DNA of 64,000 bases from Bacteroidaceae bacterium (GCA_017428785.1 JAFRQD010000063.1:1-64000); one strand, 5' to 3'. Shown: positions 7,113 through 16,040, counted from the first letter of the stretch. Notes: a model not told the origin generated them from the sequence alone. Translations and numbers: made by a program.

Positions 7113-9737
7113 GTGAAAAGAACTTACCTCATCATATTTGCCCTCTTCGGGCTGCTTCTTCCCATACTCCCGCAAATAATACAGCGAGAAGTGGCTCCCG
7201 AAATCGATTATAGTCGAACGCCCAGACAATACTATATCGGCCAGATTACAATCGATGGCGTCAAGAACTATGACGACCGCCTTCTCATCGGGTTGAGCGG
7301 CCTGGCAGAGGGACAGAAGATAGAGATTCCCGGCGAAGAGATAACGAAAGCCGTGAAACGATACTGGCGGAACGGACTCTTCAGCAATGTGTCAATCAGC
7401 GTTGACAGCCTCGTCGGCGACTCATGCTACCTGCACATCCAACTCACCCAACGGCCTCGCATCTCAGAAATCAACTACAATGGCGTAAGAAAGAATGAGC
7501 GCGACGACCTGAAGGAGAAGATGGGACTGGTGAAGGACAATCAGCTGACGCCAAACATGATTGACCGCGCCATAATCCTCGGAAAAAGGTACTTCTCAGA
7601 GAAAGGCTACAAGAATGCCGAGATAAACATCGTGCAGCGGGACGATGCCGGTGCCCCAGAGAAGATCATCGTGGATGTCAATGTAGAAAGAAAGGACAAG
7701 GTAAAGATCAACCACATCTACATTACCGGCAACCAGAACCTCAGCACAAAGAAAATCAAGGGCAACATCATCAACAATGGTGTCCTGAAGAAGATACACG
7801 AAAAGCATTCAATGGCCGGCTGGTTCAGAAGCAAGAAGTTCGTGGAGGCAAAATACAAGGAAGCAAAGGACAACCTGCTTGTCAAGTACGGCGAACTCGG
7901 TTATCGCGATGCCATCATCGTGGCAGATAGTGTGGTACCTCACAACGAACAGGATGTAAACATCTATATCAATGTGGAAGAAGGGCAGAAGTACTACATC
8001 CGCAACATCGAATGGGTGGGCAACACGCTCTATCCGACAGAAGGGCTGAACGAAGTGCTGCGAATGAAGAAAGGAGACGTTTACAACCAAAAGCTCCTCA
8101 ACGAACGCTTGTTGACCGATGAGAACGCAGTAGGCAATCTCTACTACAACAACGGCTATGTCTTCTCTAAGATTGACCCTGTGGAAACAAACATCGTGGG
8201 CGATTCCGTTGACCTCGAGATGCGCATCTACGAGGGACCTCAAGCACATATCAGCCATGTACGCATCAGCGGTAACGACCGCGTTTACGAGAATGTCGTC
8301 CGCAGAGAACTCCGTAACAAGCCCGGCGACCTCTTCTCAAGAGAAGCCCTCATGCGTTCCTATCGAGAACTCGCTTCGCTTGGGCACTTCGACGAGAATA
8401 TCGACCCCAAGGTAGAGCCCGACAGAGTGAACGGAACGGTTGACATCAACTGGGGACTTACGAGCAAGAGCAACGACCAGATTGAGTTCTCGCTCGGCTA
8501 CGGCCAAACAGGTGTCATCGGCAGAATAGGCCTCAAGTTCAGCAACTTCTGTATGGCTAACCTCTTCAACAAAAACGCTATTCGTCGAGGAGTGATGCCG
8601 ATGGGAAACGGCGAGACATTCAGCATCAGCGGACAGACAAACGGACGATACTATCAGGCTTACAGCGTCAGCTACATGAACCCATGGTTTGGCGGGAAAC
8701 GCCCGAACATGTTCAACCTGAGCGCATTCTTCTCGAAGCAAACCGATGTGAGCGACAACTACTACAACTCCGCATACTACAACAACTACTATAACAGCTA
8801 CCTCTATGGCATGGGCAACAGTAGCTACAACTATTACGAGAACTACTACGACCCGAACAAATATGTGATGCTTTTCGGCATGTCGGTCGGTTGGGGTAAG
8901 CGTTTGCGTTGGCCTGACGACTGGTTCCAGCTGTCGGCAGAGCTGAGCTATACGCGCTACATGCTCAAGAACTGGCAGTACTTCCTCATGTCCAATGGTA
9001 ACTGCAATAACATCAATTTCGGCTTGACGCTGAGCCGCAACAGTACCGACAACCAGATTTATCCGAGAAAAGGTTCCGAGTTCATATTAAGCGCCACCCT
9101 GACTCCTCCTTACAGTGCCTTCATCAAGAAAGACTACGCTAACCTTGCCACAAATGCCAACAGCCCGACATACAACAAGGAGATGCAGGAGAAATATCGC
9201 TGGATAGAGTATCACAAGTGGAAGTTCAAGAGTCGTACCTTTACTGCGCTGGGCGGTCGGGATAAGTGTTTCGTGCTGATGACTCGAGTAGAGTTCGGCA
9301 TACTGGGACACTATAACAAGAACAAGCGCTCGCCCTTCGAGACATTCTATGTGGGCGGCGACGGAACAAGCGGGTACAGCACGACCTATGCCACCGAGAC
9401 GATTGGAATGCGCGGTTACGACAACGGCTCGCTTACGCCAAGAGGAGAGTCGGGTTATGCCTATGACCGTTTCTCGGTAGAGCTGCGCTATCCTTTTATC
9501 CTGAGTCCCAGCACAAATCTTTTCGGCTTAGTCTTTGCTGAAGGCGGTAACGCATGGAGCGACATCAAGAACTTCAACCCCTTGGACATGAAACGCTCCG
9601 TCGGTATTGGCGCCCGCATCTTCTTGCCGATGGTTGGTCTGCTTGGCATTGACTGGGCATACGGCTTCGACAAAGTCTTTGGCAGCAAGGCCTACTCCGG
9701 AAGCCACTTCCACTTCATCCTCGGACAGGAATTCTAA
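7113..9737 (+). CDS. bamA: Outer membrane protein assembly factor BamA
   Basis: The 874-residue protein inserts beta-barrel proteins into the outer membrane. After a signal segment (KRTYLIIFALFGLLLP) come about five POTRA domains (roughly 50-430), with typical lines such as KINHIYITGNQNLSTKKIKG. The C-terminal Omp85 barrel contains the conserved IGMRGYDNGSLTPRG segment (VRGY-like) and ends in phenylalanine, as barrels should. The start is a GTG at 7113; no ATG begins the signal peptide and upstream in-frame codons overlap uppS in unrelated sequence. A Tyr/Asn-rich low-complexity loop sits in the barrel near 8755-8870. Confidence 0.93.
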   Translation: MKRTYLIIFALFGLLLPILPQIIQREVAPEIDYSRTPRQYYIGQITIDGVKNYDDRLLIGLSGLAEGQKIEIPGEEITKAVKRYWRNGLFSNVSISVDSLVGDSCYLHIQLTQRPRISEINYNGVRKNERDDLKEKMGLVKDNQLTPNMIDRAIILGKRYFSEKGYKNAEINIVQRDDAGAPEKIIVDVNVERKDKVKINHIYITGNQNLSTKKIKGNIINNGVLKKIHEKHSMAGWFRSKKFVEAKYKEAKDNLLVKYGELGYRDAIIVADSVVPHNEQDVNIYINVEEGQKYYIRNIEWVGNTLYPTEGLNEVLRMKKGDVYNQKLLNERLLTDENAVGNLYYNNGYVFSKIDPVETNIVGDSVDLEMRIYEGPQAHISHVRISGNDRVYENVVRRELRNKPGDLFSREALMRSYRELASLGHFDENIDPKVEPDRVNGTVDINWGLTSKSNDQIEFSLGYGQTGVIGRIGLKFSNFCMANLFNKNAIRRGVMPMGNGETFSISGQTNGRYYQAYSVSYMNPWFGGKRPNMFNLSAFFSKQTDVSDNYYNSAYYNNYYNSYLYGMGNSSYNYYENYYDPNKYVMLFGMSVGWGKRLRWPDDWFQLSAELSYTRYMLKNWQYFLMSNGNCNNINFGLTLSRNSTDNQIYPRKGSEFILSATLTPPYSAFIKKDYANLATNANSPTYNKEMQEKYRWIEYHKWKFKSRTFTALGGRDKCFVLMTRVEFGILGHYNKNKRSPFETFYVGGDGTSGYSTTYATETIGMRGYDNGSLTPRGESGYAYDRFSVELRYPFILSPSTNLFGLVFAEGGNAWSDIKNFNPLDMKRSVGIGARIFLPMVGLLGIDWAYGFDKVFGSKAYSGSHFHFILGQEF

Positions 9738-9800
9738 ATGAAAAGGTGAAAAAGTAAAAAGGCAAGGTGAAAAAGTAAAATCGTTCCGGCAAGAAAGGTT
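9737..9800. repeat. Short tandem array between bamA and the first skp
   Basis: AAAAGGTG/AAAAAGTA units with period 7-8 follow the bamA stop codon. The rest of the 110-bp gap is AT-rich, with no clear terminator. Confidence 0.6.
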
Positions 9801-9848
9801 GAACATAAAGAGAAACATACATTATTATAATATAATAAAGAAAAGACT

Positions 9849-10358
9849 ATGAAAAAGATTTTGATTGCAATGCTGATGCTGCTGGGCAGTTCATCAGTTT
9901 GGGCGCAGAAGTTCGCCTTGGTCGATATGGACTACATCCTGAAGAACATTCCCGCTTACGAACGAGCCAACGAGCAACTCAACCAGGTAAGCAAGAAATG
10001 GCAGGCAGAAGTCGAAGTTTTGACCACCGAAGCACAGACGCTATACAAGAACTACCAGTCGGAAGCCGTCTTCCTGAGCGAGGAGCAAAAGACTAAGCGT
10101 GAAGATGCCATCGTTGCGAAGGAGAAGGAAGCTGCCGAACTGAAGAAGAAGTACTTCGGCCCCGAAGGCGAGCTCTATAAGAAGCGCGAGAGCCTGATGG
10201 CACCCATCCAAGAGGAGATTTACAATGCCGTAAAGGACATCTGCGACCAGAAGGGTTACAGCCTCGTACTGGACCGTGCAAGCGATGCCGGCATCATCTT
10301 CGCCAGCCCCAAGATTGACATCTCGAACGAAGTGCTCACAAAGCTGGGATACAACTAA
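9849..10358 (+). CDS. OmpH/Skp-family periplasmic chaperone 1
   Basis: A 169-residue protein with a signal peptide (KILIAMLMLLGSSSVWAQ), then a short beta core and a long charged helical hairpin (about 40-120) as in Skp, which shields unfolded outer-membrane proteins in the periplasm. The C-terminal strand block (YSLVLDRASDAGIIFA) returns to the trimer core. It is the first of three paralogues after bamA, the usual Bacteroidales arrangement with at least two copies, and presumably delivers substrates to BamA. Confidence 0.88.
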   Translation: MKKILIAMLMLLGSSSVWAQKFALVDMDYILKNIPAYERANEQLNQVSKKWQAEVEVLTTEAQTLYKNYQSEAVFLSEEQKTKREDAIVAKEKEAAELKKKYFGPEGELYKKRESLMAPIQEEIYNAVKDICDQKGYSLVLDRASDAGIIFASPKIDISNEVLTKLGYN

Positions 10359-10359
10359 C

Positions 10360-10398
10360 CTAAATAAGAAATTAAGATAATAAGATAATAGAAAACAT
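10360..10398. repeat. Short AT-rich tandem array between skp paralogues
   Basis: TAAGATAA-type units occupy the 41-bp gap between the first and second skp genes. Confidence 0.5.
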
Positions 10399-10399
10399 T

Positions 10400-10900
10400 A
10401 TGAAAAAGATTCTGATTGCCATCCTTATGATGGCTCCCCTGAGCCTTTGCGCTCAAAAGTTCGCACACTTCAACACTGCCGACATCATTCCCAACATGAA
10501 GGAATACACGACCGCCATGGAGGAGATGCAAACCATGCAAAAGCAGTATGAAGACGACATGAAGCTCATGCAGGACGAACTGCAGAAGAAGAGCGAAGAA
10601 TACCAAAAGGAACAGGCCAACCTGCTGGAGAATGTCCGTCAGCGCCGCGAACAGGAACTGAACGACCTCTACACCCGTCTTCAGCAGTCCTATCAGGACA
10701 ATCAGGCTGCCCTGCAAAAGGCACAGGCAGAGAAGATGAGTGCCATCAGCGAGAAGGTGATGGCCGTCGTCAAGAAGATTGGCGAAGCAGGCGGCTACGT
10801 CTATATCGTTGATACAAGCGCAGGCGTGATTCCCTATGTAAGCACAACGCTCAGCACAGACATCACCAACGAGGTGAAGAAAGAACTTGGCATACAATAA
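10400..10900 (+). CDS. OmpH/Skp-family periplasmic chaperone 2
   Basis: The 166-residue paralogue has a signal peptide ending near LSLCAQ and a strongly Gln/Glu/Lys-rich coiled-coil hairpin (about 38-120). Its first residues (MKKILIA) nearly match those of the gene before it, suggesting tandem duplication. The C-terminal half (YVYIVDTSAGVIPYVS) matches the Skp core. It probably acts with BamA in the periplasm. Confidence 0.88.
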   Translation: MKKILIAILMMAPLSLCAQKFAHFNTADIIPNMKEYTTAMEEMQTMQKQYEDDMKLMQDELQKKSEEYQKEQANLLENVRQRREQELNDLYTRLQQSYQDNQAALQKAQAEKMSAISEKVMAVVKKIGEAGGYVYIVDTSAGVIPYVSTTLSTDITNEVKKELGIQ

Positions 10901-10902
10901 AA

Positions 10903-10945
10903 GTTGAAAAGTTAAAAGGTTAATACATTAAAACGTTAAAAGGGG
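10903..10945. repeat. Short tandem array between skp 2 and skp 3
   Basis: GTTAAAAG-type units with period 7-8 fill the 53-bp gap. Confidence 0.55.
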
Positions 10946-10953
10946 AAAAGCCT

Positions 10954-11514
10954 ATGAAACGCTTGTCATTCATTCTCCCGATTCTGCTGCTCTGCATCAC
11001 GGCTTCGGCGCAGATTCAGTTCGGGTACATCAGTTACGAGCAAGTGCTTAAGGAGTTGCCCGAATATGTAAAGGCAACGCAGGACATTGCTGCCCTGAAA
11101 GCGAAGTACGAGGTTGAGGCACAGAAGAGCGAGGAGGAGTTCCAGCGCAAGTTCGTTGACTTTCTTCAAGGGCAGAAGGACTTCCCACAGGCCATCATGC
11201 AGAAGAGGCAGGCTGAGTTACAGAACCTCATGGACAATGGTATGGCTTTCCGCATGAAATCGCAGGAACTGCTCGCTCAGGCAGAGAAGGATATGATGCA
11301 GGAGGCTCACAAACGCCTGAACCGCGCCCTTCTCGAGGTTGGTGTAGAACTGGGGTATGGTTACATCCTCAATACCGACAACAACAACTGCCCGTACATC
11401 AATCCTGTTGTGGGAATCGACGTGACAAACCTCGTCCGGAGGAAGCTTGGCCTTGCTGTGCCAGAAGAGGAAGCGGCAACAGCTGCTCCCGCACCAGCGG
11501 CCGGAGAAGAATAA
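10954..11514 (+). CDS. OmpH/Skp-family periplasmic chaperone 3
   Basis: A 186-residue member with a signal peptide ending at TASAQ, a helical hairpin (about 45-125), a returning strand pair (YGYILNTDNNNCPYINP) and an Ala/Pro/Glu-rich tail of about 15 residues not seen in the other two. The more divergent sequence and the tail suggest a separate client or partner. It sits 14 bp before murI. Confidence 0.85.
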   Translation: MKRLSFILPILLLCITASAQIQFGYISYEQVLKELPEYVKATQDIAALKAKYEVEAQKSEEEFQRKFVDFLQGQKDFPQAIMQKRQAELQNLMDNGMAFRMKSQELLAQAEKDMMQEAHKRLNRALLEVGVELGYGYILNTDNNNCPYINPVVGIDVTNLVRRKLGLAVPEEEAATAAPAPAAGEE

Positions 11515-11528
11515 CAGTAAATCGTCAA

Positions 11529-12356
11529 ATGGCAAACGACATTGGTCCTATTGGAGTCTTCGACTCAGGGTATGGTGGGTTGACCATTCTGCGGCAAATC
11601 CGTTCGCTGATGCCGCAGTACGACTTTCTGTACCTCGGGGACAATGCCCGTGCGCCTTATGGCGAGCGTTCGTTCGAAGTGGTGTATGAGTTCACTCGCC
11701 AAGCCGTCCGCTACCTCTTCCAGCAGGGATGCCATCTGATTATCCTGGCTTGCAACACGGCTTCCGCCAAGGCACTGCGCACTATTCAGCAAGTGGACCT
11801 CAAGAAGATTGACCCCAAGCGGCGGGTGCTCGGAGTGATACGCCCCACGGTGGAAGTCGTGGGAAGTCTGTCGAAGACACGTCACGTAGGCATAATGGCT
11901 ACCGACGGCACTATTCGGAGCAAGACCTACGAGCTCGAGATTGCAAAGCAGAGCCCTGACATTAAGGTCACAGGTGAAGCCTGTCCGATGTGGGTGCCTC
12001 TTGTGGAGAACGACGAATACGACAGTCCTGGAGCCGATTACTTTGTCAGGGAACGCATCGAGAGCCTGCTAAGTCGCGACCCGCTCATCGACAATGTCAT
12101 TCTCGGCTGCACACACTATCCCCTGTTGCTTGGCAAGATTCAGAAGTTCATGCCTGAGGGTGTGAACATCATCGAGCAAGGCGGCTACGTGGCACAGAGC
12201 CTGAAAGACTATCTCTCTCGGCATCCGGAAATAGAAGAACGCGTCACGAAGGGCGGCTCTGTCCGCCTGCTGACCACCGAGCGGGCTGAACTGTTCCAGG
12301 AAAAAGCGACCATCTTTATGGGCGAAGCCCTCAATGCAGAACGCGTCCAACTTTAA
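11529..12356 (+). CDS. murI: Glutamate racemase
   Basis: The 275-residue cytosolic enzyme makes D-glutamate for peptidoglycan. Both catalytic cysteines are seen, in LACNTAS and GCTHYP, with the N-terminal FDSGYGGLTI and DNARAPYG motifs. Length is normal. The start codon lies within a degenerate heptamer tract (GTAAATC GTCAAATG), so the first residues (MANDIGP) partly derive from the repeat; no better upstream ATG exists. It ends the bamA-skp run and is followed 17 bp later by a glycosyltransferase. Confidence 0.93.
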   Translation: MANDIGPIGVFDSGYGGLTILRQIRSLMPQYDFLYLGDNARAPYGERSFEVVYEFTRQAVRYLFQQGCHLIILACNTASAKALRTIQQVDLKKIDPKRRVLGVIRPTVEVVGSLSKTRHVGIMATDGTIRSKTYELEIAKQSPDIKVTGEACPMWVPLVENDEYDSPGADYFVRERIESLLSRDPLIDNVILGCTHYPLLLGKIQKFMPEGVNIIEQGGYVAQSLKDYLSRHPEIEERVTKGGSVRLLTTERAELFQEKATIFMGEALNAERVQL

Positions 12357-12373
12357 ACGCTAAACTTTAAACC

Positions 12374-13111
12374 ATGAACTCTAAAAGCGACACTATTGTT
12401 ATTATTCCGACCTACAATGAGAAGGAAAACATCGAGGCCATCATTCGTGCCGTCACTTCATTGGAAAAGCCCTTCGACGTGCTCGTCATCGACGACGGAA
12501 GTCCCGACGGAACAGCCAACATCGTGAAGAGCCTGATGGAAGGTGAGCTGAACGGGCGTGTCCACCTTGTTGAGCGCTCTGGCAAGCTGGGACTCGGCAC
12601 CGCCTATATCTGCGGCTTCAAGTGGGCACTGGGGCACGGCTACGACTATGTAATCGAGATGGATGCCGATTTCAGCCACTCGCCCAACGACTTGCCGCGA
12701 CTCTATTCGGCGTGCCACGACGAGGGTTACGATGTCTCCGTCGGCAGCCGTTACATCACGGGCGTAAATGTCGTGAACTGGCCCATCGGTCGCGTCCTCA
12801 TGAGCTACTATGCCTCTGCCTATGTCCGCACAGTGCTCGGCATCAAGCTTCGCGACACCACCGCCGGCTTCGTCTGCTGGTCGCGCAAAGTGCTGGAAAC
12901 CATCTGCCTGGATGACATCCGCTTCAAGGGCTACGCCTTCCAGATTGAGATGAAATACACCGCCCTGCGCCTCGGCTTCAAGATAAAAGAGGTGCCTGTC
13001 GTCTTCGTCAACCGCGAGCTGGGAACGAGCAAGATGTCGGGCGGCATCTTCAGCGAAGCGTTCTTCGGAGTGCTGAAGCTGAGGTTCAAGAAGTATAAGA
13101 GAAACAAGTAG
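12374..13111 (+). CDS. Polyprenol-phosphate glycosyltransferase (DPM1-like GT2)
   Basis: A 245-residue family-2 glycosyltransferase. Seen are IPTYNEKENI at the N-terminus, DDGSPDGT, the metal-binding DADFSH, and the downstream SRYITG and TAGFVCW blocks typical of dolichol/polyprenol-phosphate mannose or glucose synthases. There is no C-terminal membrane domain, so it is the soluble DPM1-like form that works at the membrane surface. The GtrA-family protein encoded 147 bp later is a plausible flippase partner. The sugar is not predictable. A heptamer tract (TTTAAACGCTAAAC) spans the gap to murI. Confidence 0.85.
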   Translation: MNSKSDTIVIIPTYNEKENIEAIIRAVTSLEKPFDVLVIDDGSPDGTANIVKSLMEGELNGRVHLVERSGKLGLGTAYICGFKWALGHGYDYVIEMDADFSHSPNDLPRLYSACHDEGYDVSVGSRYITGVNVVNWPIGRVLMSYYASAYVRTVLGIKLRDTTAGFVCWSRKVLETICLDDIRFKGYAFQIEMKYTALRLGFKIKEVPVVFVNRELGTSKMSGGIFSEAFFGVLKLRFKKYKRNK

Positions 13112-13119
13112 AAATGTTT

Positions 13120-13250
13120 ATGAAGTTAATGAAGTCAAAGGAGTTAAAGGAGTTAAAGACGATACTTGGTGCAGCATCCAAAACTATTGTCCTTTGACTC
13201 CCCAGCGAGCGAAAGCGAGTAACTTCCTCTAACTCCTCTAACTCCTAAAA
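13120..13250. repeat. Two facing heptamer arrays between the GT2 and GtrA genes
   Basis: GTTAAAG/GAGTTAA units at about 13123-13157 face complementary CTAACTC units at about 13226-13246, so the transcript could fold into an imperfect hairpin. The 13200-13220 part (CCAGCGAGCGAAAGCGAG) is a small extra hairpin. Confidence 0.6.
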
Positions 13251-13258
13251 ATAATTCA

Positions 13259-13675
13259 ATGATCGAGAAGATAAAGGAACTGCTTGGGCACAAGGAAACG
13301 CGACAATTCATCCGTTTCTGCATTGTAGGCGGCACATGCGCGATGATCGACGCGGCCGTCTTCTACTTCGTGCGCCTCTTTGCTCCTTACCAGGTGGCTC
13401 TCGTTTCCGGTTACCTCATCTCGCTCTGTGTCAACTACTTCCTGACCGTCTATTGGACATTCCAGACGAAGCCCGCAGCCTTCAACTTTGTCGGCATCAT
13501 CGGCGCCCACATGTTCAACCTCTTTGTAGTGAGGATGGGCCTGATGCTGCTTTTTGTTGAGGTGCTCGGCCTGAAAGACTCGATTGCCTACATCCCGATG
13601 GCCGTCATCAGCGCCGTCACTAACTACCTCGTCATCCGCACCGTCGTAAAGTACACCAGAAAGAAGGAGAAGTAG
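13259..13675 (+). CDS. GtrA-family membrane protein
   Basis: A 138-residue protein with four predicted membrane helices. The pattern RFCIVGGTCAMIDAAVFYF followed by ALVSGYLISLCVNYFL matches the GtrA family, proposed to flip polyprenol-linked sugars or otherwise assist glycosyl transfer. It ends in a Lys-rich cytosolic tail (RKKEK). It follows the DPM1-like glycosyltransferase, its usual functional neighbour. Confidence 0.85.
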   Translation: MIEKIKELLGHKETRQFIRFCIVGGTCAMIDAAVFYFVRLFAPYQVALVSGYLISLCVNYFLTVYWTFQTKPAAFNFVGIIGAHMFNLFVVRMGLMLLFVEVLGLKDSIAYIPMAVISAVTNYLVIRTVVKYTRKKEK

Positions 13676-13685
13676 AATTACTTTG

Positions 13686-13805
13686 ACCAATATCCCCTCC
13701 CATCCCTTGAAGGGGAAAGGCGGAGCGCATTGTCCCAACTCCTCTCCCATTCCCTTGAAAGAGAGGGGCGGAGAACATCATCCCTACTCCCCTCTGCAGA
13801 GGAAA
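13686..13805. repeat. Degenerate GC palindrome cluster
   Basis: Two related units (CCCATCCCTTGAAGGGGAAAGG and CCCATTCCCTTGAAAGAGAGGGG, each shortened here to its core) and a third weaker CCCCTCTGCAGAGG unit lie downstream of the GtrA gene. They belong to the same palindrome family as those in ribD. Confidence 0.55.
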
Positions 13806-13822
13806 AGAAATGAATCGGGGAC

Positions 13823-14190
13823 TTTTTGTAAACATTTCTTCCAAGCAGAGGCTCACAGACGGCTTATTTTTGTCCCTGCGGCACTTTTGTACCCCAAACG
13901 CAAAATAAGGGCTTAAATCGCATTTTCGCTGAAAACCAGAAAGTTTCAAAGCCATATTTTCAGACACGAGGCAAAGAAAGTATAGATGTCTTGCAGAAAG
14001 GCATCAAATGCCGCACACTTTAAGGCCAAATGCCGCATGGAGTGTTGGCGAACTTAGCGTGGGGTAATTGCAAATGTCGCGTGCGGCGTTCACGATTTCC
14101 GCGTGCGGCGTTTGGTTTCTCCCCTTGCCGCGTCACAAAACGTCCCGTTTTCAGGTATATTTTTTGTCCTGTTTTTTCCCAAAGTTATTT
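13823..14190 (+). repeat. Composite interspersed element, copy 2
   Basis: A conserved block at 13823-13927 (TTTTTGTAAAC, GGCACTTTTGTACCC, GGGCTTAAATCGC) is followed by about 80 nt, including GAGGCAAAGAAAGTA near 13969-13983, then a 22-bp array and a T-rich end. Copies 1 and 3 share the block, the order and the array. The rest of the gap, to 14396, is AT-rich with only a weak 24-codon frame at 14326-14400. Confidence 0.7.
14008..14117. repeat. 22-bp tandem array B (5 units)
   Basis: Direct units start at 14008, 14030, 14052, 14074 and 14096, each exactly 22 bp. The last two carry the CGCGTGCGGCGTT core also seen at 34.4 kb. Confidence 0.78.
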
Positions 14191-14396
14191 GTTAGTATCC
14201 TGCAAATTCAGCCTGAATTTTCTGATAATAATTGTCCTAATGTTTGCAGGTCTCGGCTTTTTTCAAAACTTTGTCCCTTCACAGAAGGGCGTCTACATCC
14301 ATGGCGGCAGAAAGGAGGCCATACGATGACGACTTCAAACATGAAGCCCGAAACAACAACATTCCCGCTGCACAACAGGGATTGCTTTCCTGAGTT

Positions 14397-15935
14397 CTAA
14401 GGTCTTCGCTCGTAAACTTGCATCTTCTGGTTGACGGTGACGGGCTCCATGATGTGCCTGAGCAGAGGTCGCGGCCAGGTAAGGTTCCAGAGGTAGCTCA
14501 GCGGCTGCCAGATGAAGCGGTAGCGGAACAGCTCCTCGTTGTCGTAGATGAGCCGGTAGTTCGCAGGGATGGGGGCGTCGTAGTACTCGTGGCAGGTGTT
14601 GATGGCGCCAATCTCGCGAACCAGATACTTCACCTTTCCCGAGTTGACCCACTCGGCCTGTTCCCGCTTTATCTCAGGATCGAGAATGCTCGAGAGGAAG
14701 TAGTTCCGGTTGGGCGGCAAGTGGCGAGTATGCTGATAGATGCCCGTGTCGTAGGAGCTGAAAGTCAGCACCTCGCTGTCCTCCGTCTCGTTTGCATTGA
14801 TTATCTCGGCCATTTCAAGAACGCTGTGCGGGAAAGTGCCGTTCAGAAGCGTCACAATGTTCCAGTTGGTGGCTATCGCAAGAATGGCGATGAAAAGCAG
14901 CACAAGAAAGGCCTTAGAGGCTCTCAGGGCTTTAAGGGTCACAAGCAATGTGAAGAAGGGGAAGAGCGTGAGGAAGTAGTAGAACTGCACCGTCAAGGTA
15001 GCGAAGGAGAGGACGAGCATGCCGTAAGTGCCGAAGACGAGGAGCTTCACCTCCTTGCTCACCTTGAGGAAGAAGACCGGAATCATCAGCACTGCCCAGA
15101 TGCCGAGCTTCACGAGCTTGAACCACCAGAAAGGAGGCTCGCCGTTTGTCCCCACGCCATGATAGTGGAAGATGTTGACCTCGAAGTATGAATACCATAG
15201 GGCATCCAGCGTCCCGTGCCACGCAAAGTATATTACCACACAGGCACTCACCAAGGCAAAGCCGACAAAAGCCCAAAGCACCATCTTCCACAGAGCTACC
15301 ATTTGTCTGTGCTTCCAAGCTATGTAAAGCAACGCAAGGCCCGCTCCCACATAGAAGAACAGGAGGTTGAACTTCATCCAGAAAAGAAGCGCGACCCCAA
15401 TGCCCATCGCCACGGAATTCCAACGGCTCGGCACTTCCCGATCCCTGACAAACTTCAGCAAAAGGTACAGGCTATGGGCAAAGATGGGAAGGGCGAACTC
15501 CTCCACACTGTCACCATAGGAGAAGAAGTCGGAGGAATAGGTCAGGAGGCCAAGAAAAATTGAAAAGGTGACAAGGTGAAAGGGTGACAAGTACGACGTG
15601 AAGAGCTTCATCGTCTTCAAAGAATAGAGCAGATAGAAGTAGCAGCACACTATCTCCACGAGATAGATGCCCACAAAGCTGCTCCTCGAAAGCATGGCCG
15701 CCCACTCGTGGAGGAAGAAGAGCACAGGGCCCTTGTGGTCGAAGATATCCACATAAAGTTCCTTGCCGCCGAGCATCGCGTTGCCTATCGTCATGTAGAC
15801 ATTGGCATCGTCCCACGGATTGAGCGGATAGAGGAACGAGCAGGTGCTGAACACGCTGATGAGAACTAGCGCAAAAAGGAACAGAAAAAGCCTTCCTTTT
15901 AGTTTGTCGTTGACTATCGTCGAGCCTTGCTTCAT
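14397..15935 (-). CDS. Polytopic membrane glycosyltransferase, GT39/GT83-like
   Basis: A 512-residue protein with about ten membrane helices and a soluble C-terminal domain of roughly 130 residues. The WDDANVY acidic motif in the first external loop resembles the catalytic Asp region of lipid-sugar-dependent GT-C enzymes. It is probably a GT-C transferase acting at the periplasmic face; donor and acceptor are unknown. Residues about 115-126 (LSPFHLVTFSIF) are encoded by an 8-nt-period repeat at 15559-15590, in frame. The gene has its own promoter (15958-15965, minus strand) and no partner. Confidence 0.7.
   Translation of the reverse strand: MKQGSTIVNDKLKGRLFLFLFALVLISVFSTCSFLYPLNPWDDANVYMTIGNAMLGGKELYVDIFDHKGPVLFFLHEWAAMLSRSSFVGIYLVEIVCCYFYLLYSLKTMKLFTSYLSPFHLVTFSIFLGLLTYSSDFFSYGDSVEEFALPIFAHSLYLLLKFVRDREVPSRWNSVAMGIGVALLFWMKFNLLFFYVGAGLALLYIAWKHRQMVALWKMVLWAFVGFALVSACVVIYFAWHGTLDALWYSYFEVNIFHYHGVGTNGEPPFWWFKLVKLGIWAVLMIPVFFLKVSKEVKLLVFGTYGMLVLSFATLTVQFYYFLTLFPFFTLLVTLKALRASKAFLVLLFIAILAIATNWNIVTLLNGTFPHSVLEMAEIINANETEDSEVLTFSSYDTGIYQHTRHLPPNRNYFLSSILDPEIKREQAEWVNSGKVKYLVREIGAINTCHEYYDAPIPANYRLIYDNEELFRYRFIWQPLSYLWNLTWPRPLLRHIMEPVTVNQKMQVYERRP
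15559..15590. repeat. Octanucleotide-period array inside the membrane glycosyltransferase gene
   Basis: AAGGTGAC/AAGGTGAA/AGGGTGAC units, period 8, are read on the minus strand as part of a membrane helix. Confidence 0.75.
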
Positions 15936-15957
15936 AGTTTATAATGTATAGTTGCTG

Positions 15958-15965
15958 CAAAGATA
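15958..15965 (-). promoter_or_regulatory. -7 box for the membrane glycosyltransferase
   Basis: CAAAGATA on the plus strand reads TATCTTTG on the minus strand, 23 bp before the start codon. Confidence 0.7.
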
Positions 15966-15973
15966 CGAAATAA

Positions 15974-16004
15974 TTATGGACTATGAACTATGAACTATGA
16001 ACTT
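15974..16004. repeat. Heptanucleotide array in the divergent promoter region
   Basis: TATGAAC units with period 7 lie between the two divergent promoters at 15958 and 16012. Confidence 0.75.
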
Positions 16005-16011
16005 TTTTTTG

Positions 16012-16019
16012 TACCTTTG
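16012..16019 (+). promoter_or_regulatory. -7 box for the DUF1573 gene
   Basis: TACCTTTG at 16012-16019, 21 bp before the ATG at 16041. The -33 position falls in the heptamer array, with no clean TTG. Confidence 0.65.
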
Positions 16020-16040
16020 CACGGTAAAATGCGATAATAC

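Noticed and set aside
14326-14400. 24-codon frame next to the membrane glycosyltransferase
   Set aside because: No promoter or ribosome site, no conservation evidence, and its end coincides with the convergent gene's stop.
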